A stretch of 64,000 nucleotides of DNA from Microcoleus vaginatus PCC 9802. GTDB lineage: Bacteria; Cyanobacteriota; Cyanobacteriia; Cyanobacteriales; Microcoleaceae. The notes below the pieces were generated by a model that ran no database searches, was not told where the DNA came from, and saw only the letters and a list, made by a program, of their open reading frames with translations. The position numbers were made by a program, and so were the translations under genes. Location of the stretch: contig CP031740.1 of the NCBI GenBank assembly GCA_022701275.1, positions 5,655,001 to 5,719,000 on the forward strand, given 5' to 3'. Positions within the stretch are counted from its first letter, which is position 1. The number at the start of each line of letters is the position of its first letter. This document shows positions 63,292-64,000 of the stretch, in pieces.

Positions 63292-63424
63292 CGATTAGAT
63301 GGGATGCGCTGAGTCCGAATTCCTTCGCCAATTCGTCCAGCATCGTCGCTGCCGTCGGTGTCAAGCCGTAAGTCCTGCCGCTCTTCTTCTCCCCGTATTC
63401 CAATTGCTTCGCTTTCTTGGCCAT
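63227..63424 (-). CDS. Small ribbon-helix-helix-like DNA-binding protein
   Basis: 65 residues. LTPTAATMLDELAKEFGLSASHLIEKIARRE follows the common LTPTA..GLDELA...GLSRSELIE pattern of cyanobacterial RHH-type regulators. The last 13 residues (LVVRTPLGEFLPN) look like out-of-frame sequence, so the natural C-terminus is probably the coiled coil in the -1 frame. Transcribed away from the 63587 gene, with repeated boxes in the shared upstream region, as expected for an autoregulator. Confidence 0.6.
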   Translation of the reverse strand: MAKKAKQLEYGEKKSGRTYGLTPTAATMLDELAKEFGLSASHLIEKIARRELVVRTPLGEFLPNC

Positions 63425-63463
63425 AGTCGTGAGTCATAAAGTCTTCCCTCAGAATAGCAAGTC

Positions 63464-63528
63464 TTAAGTAAGATGTTGACAATGTGATAAGTAAGACTAT
63501 ACCATAATCTCAGAGTCTTAAGTAATGC
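63464..63528. promoter_or_regulatory. Three AAGTAAGA-type boxes in divergent promoter
   Basis: TTAAGTAAGAT (63464-63474), ATAAGTAAGAC (63487-63497) and TTAAGTAATGC (63518-63528) lie between the leftward RHH-like gene and the rightward 63587 gene. The first is identical to 58994-59004. Probable operator for an element-encoded regulator; the RHH-like protein is the nearest candidate. Confidence 0.55.
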
Positions 63529-63586
63529 TTGAGATTGCACTGCATACCCCTAATGTTGGCGGGTGGGATTCCCACCCTTTCCCCCT

Positions 63587-64000
63587 ATGCACTACACGCT
63601 CGACGAACTGAAACAGAAAACCCTTAAGGAACTGAAGCAAATCGGCTACCAACTCAACGTGCTCCCCGATGACGATCGGCGGTATGCCCGAAACTGGGTT
63701 AACGCACTGGTTGGCAAACAGCCCCCGCTGCTGCAACTGCTGGAAGCTTCCCCGGTGGCGGAAGTCGAACCAGTCCAGGAGCCGATCGAACCTCAAGCCC
63801 AGGAGCCGCCGCTAGAATCCAAATTTGGCCGCATCGTCTACCCCAAACCTGCCACTAAGCCGATCGCACAAAATGCAGAAACTGAACCCCAACTCGCCAG
63901 AACAGAAGGTGCTGATGTACATCACTGGCGCTCTCATCCCGCCGAATCAGTTCGAGATAGCGATGGCGCTCAAGCTGAAGCACTGGGAATCGAAAAAGGC
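63587..64000 (+). CDS. Hypothetical protein (partial, runs off right edge)
   Basis: 138 codons from ATG 63587. The N-terminus (MHYTLDELKQKTLKELKQIG, YARNWVNALVGKQPPLLQLL) is a small helical, SAP-like fold common in cyanobacterial mobile-element proteins, followed by a Pro/Glu linker (EPVQEPIEPQAQEPP) and KFGRIVYPKP. After about 63873 a second frame (starting MQKLNPNSPEQKVLMY, ending in ALKLKHWES) looks at least as protein-like, so an overlapping gene or frame change may occur near the edge. Confidence 0.6.
   Translation, partial: MHYTLDELKQKTLKELKQIGYQLNVLPDDDRRYARNWVNALVGKQPPLLQLLEASPVAEVEPVQEPIEPQAQEPPLESKFGRIVYPKPATKPIAQNAETEPQLARTEGADVHHWRSHPAESVRDSDGAQAEALGIEKG

Noticed and set aside
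1..64000. tRNA, rRNA, riboswitch or replication-origin sequences
   Set aside because: No T-loop (GGTTCGAATCC-type) with matching acceptor stem and no known riboswitch core was seen by eye; a covariance-model scan would be needed to exclude them.

Overview
The window reads as chromosome of a filamentous cyanobacterium of the Oscillatoria/Microcoleus/Phormidium type. The evidence is many GCGATCGC-like (HIP1) sites, short tandem heptamer repeats between genes, and genes typical of cyanobacteria: a CRR6 NDH-1 assembly factor, DUF3685/Ycf55, DUF1350, DUF3370, YlqD, a FurC/PerR-type regulator, a slr1609-type acyl-ACP synthetase, a carotenoid oxygenase, and a giant kinase-ATPase-GAF-PP2C signalling protein. 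This assignment is inferred from gene content; no rRNA or tRNA gene was found.

Layout. 0-7.5 kb: the start of a lipoprotein gamma-glutamyltransferase running off the left edge, a GT2 glycosyltransferase, a DUF1350 hydrolase, a complete partner-switching module (HATPase kinase, receiver-PP2C phosphatase, STAS protein), a TnpB remnant and an MFS transporter. 7.5-13 kb: small and damaged genes, a GrpE-like HTH protein, dps next to sulfiredoxin, a DUF433/DUF5615 toxin-antitoxin pair whose toxin has a nonsense codon, and a DUF262/HNH (GmrSD-like) nuclease. 13-25.6 kb: an Hpt protein, FurC/PerR, a proline-rich membrane protein, DUF3685, CRR6, two FAD oxidoreductases and a pentapeptide-repeat protein. 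26-29 kb: a type II restriction-modification cassette with a controller-like gene. 29-45.7 kb: surE, a carotenoid oxygenase, a 1.76-kaa kinase/phosphatase gene split by an IS701-family element, DUF3370, a frameshifted four-helix-bundle gene between inverted heptamer arrays, pyruvate dehydrogenase E2, YlqD and aas. 45.8-49 kb: a tandem duplication of an LRR gene with a UPF0175 antitoxin gene; one antitoxin copy is only a stub.

From about 50.2 kb to the right edge lies a phage-like integrated element. A 12-gene leftward operon (50,189-58,961) of mostly unrecognised proteins runs away from a rightward recombinase operon carrying two virion-surface-like proteins with the same N-terminus. Beyond these are small regulatory genes (HU, a ribbon-helix-helix-like protein and others). 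No terminase, portal, major capsid or tape-measure gene could be recognised. Two families of repeated sites, 11-bp-phased TAGACA arrays and AAGTAAGA boxes, sit in front of several of these genes and suggest a shared regulatory circuit. This is the least explained part of the window.

Gene decay is frequent: at least six broken genes (TnpB tail, a small ORF at 7.6 kb, DUF5615 toxin, the IS-split kinase, the four-helix-bundle gene, the UPF0175 stub), most of them beside repeats or toxin-antitoxin or mobile genes.
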